Of a stretch of DNA of 50,417 nt, positions 1-8,428 are shown one piece after another. The stretch is from positions 1 to 50,417 of the forward strand of contig NZ_SPMZ01000050.1 in assembly GCF_012939995.1 (NCBI RefSeq), given 5' to 3'. Numbering within the stretch: the first letter of the stretch is position 1; each line of letters starts with the position of its first letter. The notes beneath the pieces are model-generated. The model had not been told where the DNA came from. It saw only the letters and a program-made list of their open reading frames with translations, and made no database searches. The position numbers and the translations under genes are program-made. The stretch comes from Candidatus Competibacter phosphatis (GTDB lineage Bacteria; Pseudomonadota; Gammaproteobacteria; Competibacterales; Competibacteraceae).

Positions 1-289
1 GGGCGCTACTTGGCGACGGGGGAGGACGACGGGACGGTGCGGCTGTGGGACGTGGCGACAAAAAAATTGCCGGGCGCTACTGTGTCACCTGCCCGAAGGG
101 GAATCCGCCAGCGCCGATCTCGATCGGGGCCGTTTCATCGCCGCCAGCCCGGACGCTTGGCGTTATCTCGGTTACGGCGGACTGATCGACGGCGAATGGC
201 GAACCTATCCAGCGGAAGTGTTTGGCCCAATCCCGGACATGGCGACCGCCAGCGGACAACGCGAAGCCCAGCGCGGCGCTATTCCCTGA
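1..289 (+). pseudogene. WD40 repeat protein, C-terminal end, frame-broken
   Basis: The window opens inside a WD40 repeat: the first codons read GRYLATGEDDGTVRLWDVAT, a complete strand-d/WD signature. After a run of seven A (60-66) the family-like C-terminal tail, including AASPDAWRYLGY, continues in the next forward frame and stops at 287-289. Dropping one A joins the two parts. This is therefore either the end of a large WD40-repeat protein with a one-base homopolymer error or a recently broken gene. The 5' part lies outside the window. Its stop overlaps the 3' end of the convergent nuclease gene. WD40 propellers are protein-binding scaffolds; nothing here shows the partner. Confidence 0.6.
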
Positions 290-1253
290 AAACCGCCTCC
301 AGCGTTGCGGCGTCCAGCACTTGTTCGGCCCATTGCTCCAACTGGGCCGACGTTCCTTCCCGTAGTCGCGTTTCCACCCAGTCCGGCAACGCGCCGAAAC
401 GCTTCCGCAGTTGTCGCAGCAAGAGTGTCCTGCCCTGTTGCAAACCTTGTTGCAAGCCCAATTCATGCCCGCGTTTCATGCCGAGCCGCTCGGCGCTGCT
501 GATGTAACGCATTTTCGCGTCCTCCTCCAATTCCTGAACTTCATCAAGATACGCCGCTTCCAAGGTTTCCGGCAAGACCAACAACCAATCCATGAACTCA
601 TAAAGATCAACGACTTCCTGCTTATTCCAACCGCGCTGATACAAACGCCGGGTCAGCGCCAGCTTGCTGGAAAAACGCTGCTGTTCATCGTGGCGGGTCG
701 CCTGCGCCAACAGATGCGCCGCCGTCGCCAGCGCAAACGGATTGGCGGCGGTTTCCAATTCCGCCATGCGCGACTGGTAATCGAGTAGTTTGACCGTCGG
801 GAATTGCATCTTGACTTCGCATCCCCACAGGTCGCGCTGATAACGATCAGGTCGCCATTGAGGCCGATCATCGGCCAACACCGCCAGACTGGCCAACGGC
901 AGGCGGTAGCGGTCGAACAGGCGGTAGTAGTAAACGAACATCCGTTCGGCAAATTCCGCCTCGTAACCTGCCTGAATTTCGATATGAATCAGCACCCAGG
1001 TTTCCGTGCCGTCCCGCCGCCAGACCTTCGCCAACTTGTCGGCATAGCGGCGCTTTTCCTTCGCACGCCGGGCGATTCGTTGCAATTCCTTGTCGAGAAA
1101 TTCATGGCCGCGCGTCCAGTCGATATCGGCGGCAATCGATGGGAAAAACCATTCCAGGAACGCCTTGAAGTAGCGTTCCAACAAGGTTTTCCAGGGTGAA
1201 TCGTAATCGTTTTGGAAAAAAGGCGACTTTCCTGCATTCGGTTTATTTTTCAC
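279..1253 (-). CDS. Rpn-family PD-(D/E)XK nuclease / putative transposase with DUF4351-like tail
   Basis: A 324-residue protein of the Rpn (recombination-promoting nuclease, formerly transposase_31-like) family. The nuclease core is visible as the TWVLIHIEIQ strand (acidic residue plus Gln of the PD-(D/E)XK motif) followed by an aromatic-rich FVYYYRLFDRY helix. The C-terminus carries the typical GLQQGLQQGR spacer and a DUF4351-like helical tail ending in LEAVFRE. I chose the GTG at 1253 because GGAGG lies nine bases upstream and the family-like sequence begins just after it; the ATG at 1374-1376 would add an unlike extension overlapping vapC. It follows vapBC on the same strand with a 40-base gap. 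Family members cleave DNA and often occur in many copies per genome. Confidence 0.75.
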   Translation of the reverse strand: MKNKPNAGKSPFFQNDYDSPWKTLLERYFKAFLEWFFPSIAADIDWTRGHEFLDKELQRIARRAKEKRRYADKLAKVWRRDGTETWVLIHIEIQAGYEAEFAERMFVYYYRLFDRYRLPLASLAVLADDRPQWRPDRYQRDLWGCEVKMQFPTVKLLDYQSRMAELETAANPFALATAAHLLAQATRHDEQQRFSSKLALTRRLYQRGWNKQEVVDLYEFMDWLLVLPETLEAAYLDEVQELEEDAKMRYISSAERLGMKRGHELGLQQGLQQGRTLLLRQLRKRFGALPDWVETRLREGTSAQLEQWAEQVLDAATLEAVFRE

Positions 1254-1293
1254 CCGCCAGCGCCTCCAATGTTTCTTTCTCCGGTCATTGCTT

Positions 1294-1698
1294 TCAACTG
1301 GCGAACAATTGAAGGCGCGGCTCCACTCGGGCAATCGCTTCGAAATCGCGGTCATCGTGCAACAACACCACGTCATGCTCGATGGCTTGGCACGCGATCA
1401 GGCAATCGTTTGAACTACGTGGGGTTACGCCCGCCCAGCGGCAACGACAATACAGATGGGCGGCGGCGATATGCGTTGCGGTCAAGTTGTTGGATGCGAG
1501 TAAAGGAAGGTCGGCAAAATACCGTTGCAGGGTGGCGAAATGAGCATCGGAACCCGCGCCTTGCAGGATTTCCTGAAGAATCAGCGGTGTCAGGGCGACG
1601 GTCGTTTCCGAATCCAATATCCGTTTCAAGTGATGGACCGCTGGCCGGTCAACATTCCGTAGCAGACCGATCCACGCCGAGGTATCAACCAAAATCAT
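1294..1698 (-). CDS. vapC: VapC-family PIN-domain toxin
   Basis: A 134-residue PIN-domain ribonuclease. The first acidic residue is in MILVDTSAWIG at the N-terminus, Glu is in LQEILQG near residue 43, and the later acidic pair is in SNDCLIA and LLHDDRDF, matching the four-acidic Mg site of the family. The start is set at ATG 1698, where the conserved strand begins; the longer reading runs into the antitoxin. It overlaps the upstream vapB by 14 bases, the usual antitoxin-first arrangement, so translation is probably coupled. VapC toxins cleave tRNA or rRNA when the antitoxin is degraded; the target here cannot be told. Confidence 0.88.
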   Translation of the reverse strand: MILVDTSAWIGLLRNVDRPAVHHLKRILDSETTVALTPLILQEILQGAGSDAHFATLQRYFADLPLLASNNLTATHIAAAHLYCRCRWAGVTPRSSNDCLIACQAIEHDVVLLHDDRDFEAIARVEPRLQLFAS

Positions 1699-1894
1699 CG
1701 CCGGCACGAGCCGCTTTATGGTCGTAATCGGGATCGATGAGTTCCTGACCAACCAGTTCGAGAATCCGCCGCTGTTTCTGGCTCGCCACGAACCGCCGTA
1801 AGGCGATGTCTACTGCTTCCCGCTTGGTTTTGACTTTGGCCAGCCGCATGGCTTCATTGATGAGATCATCATTGAGTACGATATTGGTACGCAT
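1685..1894 (-). CDS. vapB: VapB-family antitoxin
   Basis: A 69-residue antitoxin of the VapB/DUF2191 type. The N-terminus MRTNIVLNDDLINEAMRLA is a ribbon-helix-helix-like DNA-binding segment (beta strand, then two helices with KTKREAVDIALRRF). The C-terminus, rich in Asp and Gly, is the toxin-wrapping tail. AGGAGG stands six bases before the ATG, a strong ribosome site that favours antitoxin production. The gene leads the vapBC operon and would be expected to bind its own promoter just upstream (about 1895-1950), as known for the family. Confidence 0.85.
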   Translation of the reverse strand: MRTNIVLNDDLINEAMRLAKVKTKREAVDIALRRFVASQKQRRILELVGQELIDPDYDHKAARAGDDFG

Positions 1895-1950
1895 ATGTAC
1901 CTCCTAATGTGTGCAGTGTAAGTGCCTGAATGAGCGAGCACAATTGTCGA

Positions 1951-3870
1951 TCATTCTTCACTCGCCAGTGCCTCCAACGCCTCCTGTGCCTCCAGCCATT
2001 CGCCTTCGATTTCCTCCAGTTCCTTGTCTACCTGCGCCTTGCGCAACAGTAATTCCTTCAGCCGGTTTTTGTTGGCATCCTCATACAGCGCCGGTTCCAA
2101 TAGTTCATCATGCAAGCGGGATTGTTCGCCGTGTAACTTTTCCAGCCGTTGCTCCAGTTTTTTGATGCGCTGCTCCAGTGGTTTGCGCTTGACCGCCGCC
2201 TGCTGGCGGCGTTCCGCCTCCTGCCGCTTCTGTTCGCGACGTTCGACGGCGTTGCCGCCGTTGCCGGTGGTGCGTGGCGCGGCGTCTCGGTTGGCGGCCC
2301 GCTGCTGTTCGTTCAGCCAGTTGCGGTAATCATCCAGATCGCCGTCGAAGGGTTGCGCCCGGCCTTCCGCCACCAGCAGAAACTCGTCGGTGACGGTGCG
2401 CAACAAATGCCGGTCGTGCGAAACCACGATCAGCGCGCCCTGATAGTCCTGCAAGGCCAAGGTCAGGGCATGGCGCATGTCGAGATCGAGATGATTGGTC
2501 GGCTCATCCAGCAGCAATAGATTAGGCCGTTGCCAGATCAGCAACGCCAGCGCCAGCCGCGCCTTTTCCCCGCCGGAGAAGGGTGCCACCGGTTCCAGCG
2601 CCCGGTCGCCGTTAAAGCCGAAGCCGCCGATGAAATTGCGCAATGCCTGCTCGCTGGCGCGTTCGTCCAGCTTTTGCAGATGCCGCAGCGCGCTCCAATC
2701 CGGCCGCAGTTGCTCCAACTGGTGTTGGGCGAAATAGCCGACGGCCAGACCCTGACCAACGGTTATCCGCCCGGCTAGCGGTGGCAATACCCCGGCCAGC
2801 AGCTTGATCAAAGTCGATTTGCCGGCGCCGTTCGGGCCGAGCAGGCCCAACCGTGCCCCGGAACCGATGACCAGATTCACCTTGTCCAGTATCTTGCGCT
2901 CGCCGTAGCCAGCGGCCACTTTCTCGACCACCAGCAACGGATTGGGCAAGCGTTCCGGTTCGGCGAAACCGAAGGTGAACGGCGAATCCACATGAGCGGC
3001 GGCGATGCGCTCCATCCTCTCCAGCGCCTTGATGCGGCTCTGGGCTTGTCTGGCCTTGGTGGCCTTGGCGCGAAAGCGGGTGATGAAGCTTTCCAGGTGG
3101 GCGATTTCCCGCTGTTGTTTCTCATAGGCCGCCTGTTGCAAGGCCAGCCGCGCCGCGCGCTGGTCCTCGAAGGCGGCGTAGTTGCCGGTGTAAAGCGTGA
3201 TACGTCGCTGGTCGATGTGGACGATGTGATCGACCACGTTGTCCAGCACGTCGCGGTCGTGAGAGATCAGCAACAAGGTGCCCGGATAGGTGCGCAGCCA
3301 TTGTTCCAACCACAGCACGGCGTCGAGATCGAGGTGGTTGGTCGGCTCGTCCAGCAGCAGCAGGTCGGAACGGCACATCAGCGCTTGGGCCAGATTCAGC
3401 CGTACCCGCCAGCCGCCGGAGAATTCGGCGACCGGCCGTTCCAGTTGATCGGCGGCGAAACCCAAACCGGCCATCAGCTTGCCGGCGCGGGCGCGGGCGC
3501 TGTAACCGTCGATGGTGTCGAAATGCGCATGTAACTCCGCCTGCCGCGTGCCGTCGTGAGCGGCCTCGGCGGCGAGCAGATCGCGTTCGATCTGGCGCAA
3601 CTCGGCATCGCCGTCCAGCACGAATTCCAGCGCCGGCGTCGGCAGGGCCGGGGTTTCCTGGGCGACGTGAGCCGGCGTCCAGCGCGATGGTATGTCGAGA
3701 TCGCCAGTGTCGGGGTGCAGTTCGTCGCGCAGCAGGGCGAACAGAGTGGATTTGCCGCTGCCGTTGGCGCCGGTCAGCCCGACCTTCCAGCCGGGATGCA
3801 CGGTCAGCGACACGTTGTCGAACAGCGGCTTGCCGCCGCGTTGCAGAGAGAGTTGGCGTAGGGTGATCAA
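1951..3870 (-). CDS. yheS: ABC-F family ATPase, YheS-like ribosome-associated factor
   Basis: A soluble protein of about 639 residues with two ABC ATPase domains and no membrane segments. Walker A motifs read GANGSGKST and GPNGAGKST, signatures are FSGGW and FSGGEKAR, and both Walker B boxes read LLLLDEPTNHLDLD. The ABC-F linker between them is Arg/Lys rich (RFRAKATKARQAQSR). A C-terminal coiled coil (KKLEQRLEKL region) is typical of YheS/Uup. ABC-F proteins act on the ribosome E site. I prefer the TTG at 3870, which gives the family N-terminus ITLRQLSLQRGGKPL; an ATG at 3921 would add 17 residues without family character. The call YheS rather than Uup or EttA rests on the N-terminal pattern and length. 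Confidence 0.85.
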   Translation of the reverse strand: MITLRQLSLQRGGKPLFDNVSLTVHPGWKVGLTGANGSGKSTLFALLRDELHPDTGDLDIPSRWTPAHVAQETPALPTPALEFVLDGDAELRQIERDLLAAEAAHDGTRQAELHAHFDTIDGYSARARAGKLMAGLGFAADQLERPVAEFSGGWRVRLNLAQALMCRSDLLLLDEPTNHLDLDAVLWLEQWLRTYPGTLLLISHDRDVLDNVVDHIVHIDQRRITLYTGNYAAFEDQRAARLALQQAAYEKQQREIAHLESFITRFRAKATKARQAQSRIKALERMERIAAAHVDSPFTFGFAEPERLPNPLLVVEKVAAGYGERKILDKVNLVIGSGARLGLLGPNGAGKSTLIKLLAGVLPPLAGRITVGQGLAVGYFAQHQLEQLRPDWSALRHLQKLDERASEQALRNFIGGFGFNGDRALEPVAPFSGGEKARLALALLIWQRPNLLLLDEPTNHLDLDMRHALTLALQDYQGALIVVSHDRHLLRTVTDEFLLVAEGRAQPFDGDLDDYRNWLNEQQRAANRDAAPRTTGNGGNAVERREQKRQEAERRQQAAVKRKPLEQRIKKLEQRLEKLHGEQSRLHDELLEPALYEDANKNRLKELLLRKAQVDKELEEIEGEWLEAQEALEALASEE

Positions 3871-3913
3871 GACCGGGATGATCCTGGATGTCGATGGAAA
3901 AGAGACAAGGGAA

Positions 3914-3932
3914 GATACCATGATTTGGTATC
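3914..3932. promoter_or_regulatory. Perfect 7-bp inverted repeat between yheS and hicA
   Basis: GATACCA and TGGTATC are separated by five bases in the short gap between the divergent yheS and hicAB genes, ten bases before the hicA ATG. HicB antitoxins with a ribbon-helix-helix domain repress their own operon at short palindromes near the start, so this is a candidate HicB operator. No binding evidence is available from sequence alone. Confidence 0.45.
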
Positions 3933-3941
3933 ATTCCGAGC

Positions 3942-4197
3942 ATGAAACGCCAATGCCAGCGTACGCTTGAGTCGTTGTTTGCACGTCCGATCAGCGCCAA
4001 CATCGCGTGGCGGGACATTGAGGCGCTATTCCGCGAGTTGGGGGCGGAGGTCAGCGAACGAGAAGGGTCCCGTATTGGCGTGCGATTGTTTGGTGAGCGG
4101 CGGGTGTTTCACCGGCCGCACCCATCCCCCCATACCGACAAGGGGGGCAGTGGAGAGCATTCGCAAGTGGCTGGAACAGCACGGGGTAGTGCCATGA
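3942..4197 (+). pseudogene. hicA: HicA-family mRNA interferase toxin, frameshifted at a G6 run
   Basis: The N-terminal 65 residues match the HicA family (SANIAWRDIEALFRELGAE, then FGERRVFHRPHP). At GGGGGG (4142-4147) the reading leaves the HicA frame. Skipping one G restores the conserved ending DKGAVESIRKWLEQHGVVP and a stop at 4195-4197 that overlaps the hicB start as ATGA. As written, the frame instead runs on without a stop into hicB and would make a HicA-HicB fusion. One extra G is the simplest explanation, either a sequencing error or an inactivating or slippage mutation. HicA cleaves mRNA and tmRNA; HicB neutralises it. Confidence 0.75.
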
Positions 4198-4529
4198 TCA
4201 ACTTGCTGGATATCGATGGCTACCAGGCCGTCGTCAGTTTCGACCCGGAACTCGGCCTGTTTCGTGGCGAGTTCGTCGGTCTCAGTGGTGGAGCGGATTT
4301 CTATGCCGACAACGTGGCGGATTTGCGCAAGGAAGGCGCCACTTCTCTCAAGGTGTTTCTGGACATGTGCGCCGAGGACGGAGTCGAGCCGCGCAAGACT
4401 TATTCGGGGCGCTTCATATTGCGGCTCGACCCCGAACTGCACGCCAGGGCGGTCGCGCGGGCGCAGGCCGAGGGTAAGAGCCTGAACGAGTGGGCGAAAG
4501 AAACCATCAAAGCGGCGGTCTCGTCTTAA
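4194..4529 (+). CDS. hicB: HicB-family antitoxin with RHH DNA-binding tail
   Basis: A 111-residue antitoxin. Residues 1-65 form the partial RNase H-like HicB fold (YQAVVSFDPELGLFRGEFVG, then ADNVADLRKEG). Residues 75-111 form an Arc-like ribbon-helix-helix domain with the strand GRFILRLDPELHARA and helices to the end. The ATG overlaps the restored hicA stop in ATGA, so translation is probably coupled. It would bind HicA and repress the operon, possibly at the palindrome at 3914-3932. Confidence 0.85.
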   Translation: MINLLDIDGYQAVVSFDPELGLFRGEFVGLSGGADFYADNVADLRKEGATSLKVFLDMCAEDGVEPRKTYSGRFILRLDPELHARAVARAQAEGKSLNEWAKETIKAAVSS

Positions 4530-4561
4530 GATCCTCGTTGACAAGCCGGCCTGAGGGCAAT

Positions 4562-5308
4562 ATGACCGACGACGAATTATTGCGCTACAGCCGGCAAATC
4601 CTGCTGCCGGAGTTCGACATCGACGGGCAAGAGCGCTTGCGCCGCTCCCGCGCGCTGATCGTCGGTCTGGGCGGATTGGGTTCACCGGTGGCGATGTATC
4701 TAGCCGCCGCCGGGGTGGGGCGATTGACGCTGGTCGATTTCGACCGGGTGGATCTGTCCAACTTGCAACGGCAGATCGTCCACCGTACCGCCGACATCGG
4801 CCGGCTCAAGGTCGAATCGGCTCGCGATACCCTGTTGGCGCTCAATCCCTCGGTTGCGGTGGCGACGCTTCCGCAAGCCTTGGACGAGACCGAATTGCGG
4901 GAGCAGGTCCGTCGGACCGACGTGGTGGTGGATGCCTGCGACAACTTGCCGGCTCGCTTGGCGATCAATGCCGCTTGCGTGCGGGCCGGCGTGCCGCTGG
5001 TCACCGGCGCGGCGATCCGGCTGGAAGGACAGGTGCTGGTCTGGCGGCCGGGCGAGGAGGGTGCCTGCTATCGCTGCTTGTACCGCGATGCCGATACGGC
5101 CCCCGAAACCTGCGCCCAGACCGGGGTGCTGGCGCCGGTGGTCGGGATCGTCGGCAGCATTCAGGCGCTGGAAGCGATCAAGGTGTTGACCGATTTCGGG
5201 AAGACGCTCGCCGGTCGGCTGTTGCTGTTGGATGCCAAGCGGATGGAATGGCGGACGCTGAAGGTACGTCGCGATCCGGCTTGCCCGGTCTGCGGCGGCG
5301 TGTCATGA
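4562..5308 (+). CDS. moeB: Molybdopterin-synthase adenylyltransferase MoeB
   Basis: A 248-residue E1-like ThiF/MoeB enzyme that adenylates the C-terminus of MoaD so that it can be thiocarboxylated for molybdopterin synthesis. The nucleotide loop is GLGGLGSP near residue 37, the ATP-binding Arg lies in NLQRQIVH, the adenylation Asp is in DACDNLPAR, and the structural zinc is held by CYRC and CPVC. There is no rhodanese domain, so this is the short bacterial MoeB form. ThiF is the main alternative, but the TCAQTGVLAPVVG segment fits MoeB best. Its stop overlaps the next start by ATGA, giving a moeB-cupin-DUF1028 operon. Confidence 0.88.
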   Translation: MTDDELLRYSRQILLPEFDIDGQERLRRSRALIVGLGGLGSPVAMYLAAAGVGRLTLVDFDRVDLSNLQRQIVHRTADIGRLKVESARDTLLALNPSVAVATLPQALDETELREQVRRTDVVVDACDNLPARLAINAACVRAGVPLVTGAAIRLEGQVLVWRPGEEGACYRCLYRDADTAPETCAQTGVLAPVVGIVGSIQALEAIKVLTDFGKTLAGRLLLLDAKRMEWRTLKVRRDPACPVCGGVS

Positions 5309-5787
5309 CCGCCGACGATTGGATCGCCCATCTGCGGCTGGCCCCGCATCCCGAGGGAGGCTATTTCCGTCGCGGCCACACCGCCGAACTCACTTTGGAT
5401 CTCCCGGACCGGACCGGGCCGCGCCCGGTGGCGACCGCGATTTTCTACCTGCTGAAGGGTGGCCAGCATTCCCGCCTGCATCGATTGAAGTCGGACGAAC
5501 TCTGGCATTTCCATCTGGGTTCGGCGCTGACCCTCCATCGCCTGGGCCGGCGGGAAGGTTACGTCGCGACGAAGCTGGGCGCCGATCCCGCCGCCGGCCA
5601 GCATCTGCAAATCGTCGTCCGCGCTGGCTGCTGGTTCGGGGCGACCGTCGACGATCCCGCCGGCTTCAGTTTGCTGGGCTGTACCGTGGCTCCCGGTTTC
5701 GATTTCGCCGATTTCGAACTGGCCAACCGCGCTACACTCATCCATCAGTATCCCCAACATGCCGCGCTGATCGAACGGCTCACCTGA
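5305..5787 (+). CDS. DUF985-family cupin protein
   Basis: A 160-residue single-domain cupin. The family opening APHPEGGYFRR is at residues 13-23, then the first cupin box DELWHFHLGSAL and a later WFGATVDDP segment, as in the YML079W-like proteins whose structures are double-stranded beta-helices with an unknown ligand. The His ligands of a classical metal site are only partly kept. It begins in the ATGA overlap with moeB, so the two are cotranscribed. The reaction is unknown; the position after moeB may reflect a shared transcript only. Confidence 0.8.
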   Translation: MTADDWIAHLRLAPHPEGGYFRRGHTAELTLDLPDRTGPRPVATAIFYLLKGGQHSRLHRLKSDELWHFHLGSALTLHRLGRREGYVATKLGADPAAGQHLQIVVRAGCWFGATVDDPAGFSLLGCTVAPGFDFADFELANRATLIHQYPQHAALIERLT

Positions 5788-5804
5788 ACCGCGAGGAGAA
5801 CTCC

Positions 5805-6689
5805 ATGACTTTTTCCATCGTCGCCTTCGACCCGGCCAACGGCGATCTGGGCGTGGCCGTGCAATCCAAGTTCCCCAATGTCGGCATTTCCATCCCGTTC
5901 GCCAAGGCCGGGGTAGGCGCGGTGGCGACCCAGTCCTATTGCAACACCAGTTTCGGCCCACGCGGGTTCGCGTTGTTGGAAAACGGGGCTTCACCCGAAC
6001 AGGCGTTGGAAATCCTGATCGGTGGCGATCCTCAGCGCGATTATCGGCAGGTGGGGATCATCGACGCGCAAGGGCGCACCGCCAGTTTCACCGGCGCGCG
6101 CTGTTTCGACTGGGCCGGTGATTACCATGGCGAATATTGCTCGGCCCAAGGCAATACCTTGGCTGGGCTGGGTGTGGTGGAAGGCATGGTGCGGGCGTTC
6201 GAGGAGACGCGCGGGCCGCTGGCCGAACGCTTGCTGGCGGCGCTACAGGCCGGTCAGGCCGCCGGCGGCGACCGGCGCGGCCAGCAATCGGCGGCCTTGC
6301 TGGTAAAACGGGCCGGTGGCGGCTATGGCGGTTTCGACGATCGCTACGTGGAAATTTCGGTCTGCGACCATCCAACCCCGATCACCGAACTCGAACGCCT
6401 GTACGCCATCCACCGGCTGACCTACTTGCGCAGCGATCCCGACAAACTGGTCAGGATCGATACCGCCATCGCCAACGAACTGCAACAGATCCTGCATGCT
6501 CGCGGCTTTTACAAAGGCGCGGTCACCGGCGTCTACGACGAGGAACTGCTCCGCATCCTGCGCGATTTCATGGGGTGGGAGAACTACGACGAGCGCATCC
6601 GCGACGATGACCGGATCGATCTGGAAGTGTTGGAAGACATGCGCCGGAAACACGCGCTCTGGCTCAAGCAACCCGGCCACGCTCGCTGA
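5805..6689 (+). CDS. DUF1028-family Ntn-hydrolase-like protein with C-terminal peptidoglycan-binding-like domain
   Basis: A 294-residue protein. Residues 1-220 are DUF1028, predicted to have the N-terminal-nucleophile hydrolase fold (MTFSIVAFDP start, GVAVQSKFPNVG, GVGAVATQSYC). Residues 225-294 match the small peptidoglycan-binding-like domain often fused to it (ELQQILHARGFYKG, WENYDERIRDDDRID). No signal peptide is seen, so it is probably cytoplasmic despite the domain name. GAGGAG lies eight bases upstream of the ATG. The substrate is unknown. It closes the moeB operon and faces phoU. Confidence 0.8.
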   Translation: MTFSIVAFDPANGDLGVAVQSKFPNVGISIPFAKAGVGAVATQSYCNTSFGPRGFALLENGASPEQALEILIGGDPQRDYRQVGIIDAQGRTASFTGARCFDWAGDYHGEYCSAQGNTLAGLGVVEGMVRAFEETRGPLAERLLAALQAGQAAGGDRRGQQSAALLVKRAGGGYGGFDDRYVEISVCDHPTPITELERLYAIHRLTYLRSDPDKLVRIDTAIANELQQILHARGFYKGAVTGVYDEELLRILRDFMGWENYDERIRDDDRIDLEVLEDMRRKHALWLKQPGHAR

Positions 6690-6725
6690 CCGTCACCAGG
6701 CGTCAAGGTGGCGGGATGGGTGCTC

Positions 6726-6752
6726 GGCTGGCCCGTGGACAGCGGGCCGGCT
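6726..6752. terminator. GC-rich hairpin between the convergent DUF1028 and phoU genes
   Basis: GGCCCG (6730-6735) pairs with CGGGCC (6743-6748), with further wobble pairing outward. It sits just downstream of both convergent stop codons. There is no clear T-run, so it may be a bidirectional pause or weak terminator. Confidence 0.35.
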
Positions 6753-6756
6753 CGTA

Positions 6757-7479
6757 TCACTCCGCCAAGGCGTCCTTTTCCAGGGTGTCCATGCTGACGT
6801 GGCGCACGTCCTTGCCCTTGACCAGATAAATGATGTACTCGGCGATGTTCTTGGCATGATCGCCGATTCGTTCCAGCGCCTTGATGATGAACAACACGCT
6901 GATGGCATGACCGATAGTGCGCGGGTCTTCCATCATGTAGGTGATCAGTCGCCGCAGCGCCGACTGGAACTCCTGATCCAGATTATCGTCGCCTCGGGCG
7001 ACGTTCACCGCCATCTCCACATCCACACGGGCCAAGGCGTCGAGGCAGCCGTGCAGCATGTCGGTCGCCAGCTTGGCCATCGGCGTCACGTCGCGCAACA
7101 GTTTGGCGCTGGGCGGGCTGCTGACGACATCGTAGGTCTTGATGGTCATCCGGGCGATTTTTTCCGCTTCGTCGCCGATCCGCTCCAGGTCGGTAACGGC
7201 CTTGGACAGCGACATGATCAGCCGCAGGTCACTGCCGACCGGCTGGCGCGTGGCGATCAGGGTGATGGTGTCTTCGTCGATCTTGACTTGCAGGCCGTTG
7301 ATGATCTGGTCGCGGGCGATCACCTCGCGGGCCAGGGTCAGATCCTCGTCATCCAGGGACTTGACGGCATTCTTGATCTGGTCCTCGACCAGCCCGCCCA
7401 TTTCCAGCACCAGGTTGCGCAGGTTGGCGAGCTGTGCGTCGAACTGCTTGACGGTATGGGCATCATGACTGATGGGCAT
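6757..7479 (-). CDS. phoU: Phosphate signalling complex protein PhoU
   Basis: A 240-residue all-helical protein made of two three-helix repeats. Each repeat holds a PhoU metal/acid motif: ERIGDEAEKIA in the first half and ERIGDHAKNIAEYI in the second. PhoU couples the Pst transporter to the PhoR/PhoB two-component system and keeps it off when phosphate is plentiful. The start is ATG 7479 with GGGAGT eight bases upstream; the longer reading adds 11 unlike residues. It is the last gene of the pstSCAB-phoU operon, 29 bases after pstB. Confidence 0.93.
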   Translation of the reverse strand: MPISHDAHTVKQFDAQLANLRNLVLEMGGLVEDQIKNAVKSLDDEDLTLAREVIARDQIINGLQVKIDEDTITLIATRQPVGSDLRLIMSLSKAVTDLERIGDEAEKIARMTIKTYDVVSSPPSAKLLRDVTPMAKLATDMLHGCLDALARVDVEMAVNVARGDDNLDQEFQSALRRLITYMMEDPRTIGHAISVLFIIKALERIGDHAKNIAEYIIYLVKGKDVRHVSMDTLEKDALAE

Positions 7480-7508
7480 TTTGGGGTACTCCCGATGGAG
7501 AGCGGGTA

Positions 7509-8399
7509 TCAACCGAAGCGGCCGGTAATGTAGTCTTCGGTCAGTTTGTGCCGGGGATTGGTGAAAATCTGGTCGGTTTCACCAACTTCGATCAGATCGC
7601 CCAGGTGAAAATAGGCGGTGCGTTGGGAGACGCGGGCTGCTTGCTGCATCGAGTGGGTCACGATGACGATGGTGTAGTTCTCTCGGAGTTCGTCGATCAG
7701 TTCCTCGATCTTGGCGGTGGCGATGGGGTCGAGCGCCGAACAGGGCTCGTCCATCAGGATGACCTCGGGATTGACGGCGATGGCGCGGGCGATGCAAAGC
7801 CGCTGTTGTTGGCCGCCGGACAGGCTGGTGCCCGGCTCGTCCATCCGCTTTTCGACTTCCTTGATCAGTCCGGCCCGTTCCAGGCTGGCGTAGACCAGCT
7901 CGTCGAGTTCCGCCTTGCCGTTGATCATGCCATGGATGCGTGGCCCGTAGGCGACATTCTCGTAGATCGACTTGGGAAAGGGGTTGGGCTTCTGAAACAC
8001 CATGCCGACCCGAGCCCGCAGTTGCACCACGTCGATGCTCTTGTCGTAGATGTTGTCCTGGTCGAGCTGGATATGCCCGGTGATCCGACAGGAAACGATG
8101 GTGTCGTTCATCCGGTTCAGGCAACGCAGGAAGGTGGATTTGCCGCAGCCGGACGGGCCGATGAAGGCGATGACTTCGTTGGCGCCGATGTCGAGGCTGA
8201 CCTGCCGCAGCGCGTGTTTCTCGCTGTAATAGACGTTGACTTCGCGGCAGGCCATTTTCGGGTTATCCGCCGTGATCCTGCCGACGGTCTGCCGGTGATC
8301 GTAGTCGGTGATCTGGGCGCTGGACAGCGGAGCCTCCCGGACATCGGGATTCACTGCGCCATCCAGGGCGGTCTTGGTTTCGATCGTCGTTGTGTTCAT
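7509..8399 (-). CDS. pstB: Phosphate ABC transporter ATP-binding protein PstB
   Basis: A 296-residue ATPase. Walker A is GPSGCGKST, the Q-loop is FQKPNPFP as typical for PstB, the signature is LSGGQQQR, Walker B ends in [12 protein letters not shown] and the switch His is in IVTHSMQQA. About 40 N-terminal residues precede the core (MNTTTIETK start), a little longer than the enteric form. ATG 8399 is preferred because AAGGA lies nine bases before it and the upstream in-frame sequence is unlike the family. PstB powers import through PstC/PstA. Confidence 0.95.
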   Translation of the reverse strand: MNTTTIETKTALDGAVNPDVREAPLSSAQITDYDHRQTVGRITADNPKMACREVNVYYSEKHALRQVSLDIGANEVIAFIGPSGCGKSTFLRCLNRMNDTIVSCRITGHIQLDQDNIYDKSIDVVQLRARVGMVFQKPNPFPKSIYENVAYGPRIHGMINGKAELDELVYASLERAGLIKEVEKRMDEPGTSLSGGQQQRLCIARAIAVNPEVILMDEPCSALDPIATAKIEELIDELRENYTIVIVTHSMQQAARVSQRTAYFHLGDLIEVGETDQIFTNPRHKLTEDYITGRFG

Positions 8400-8428
8400 T
8401 GCAATGAATCCTTGGGTTTTGGCGGCGC

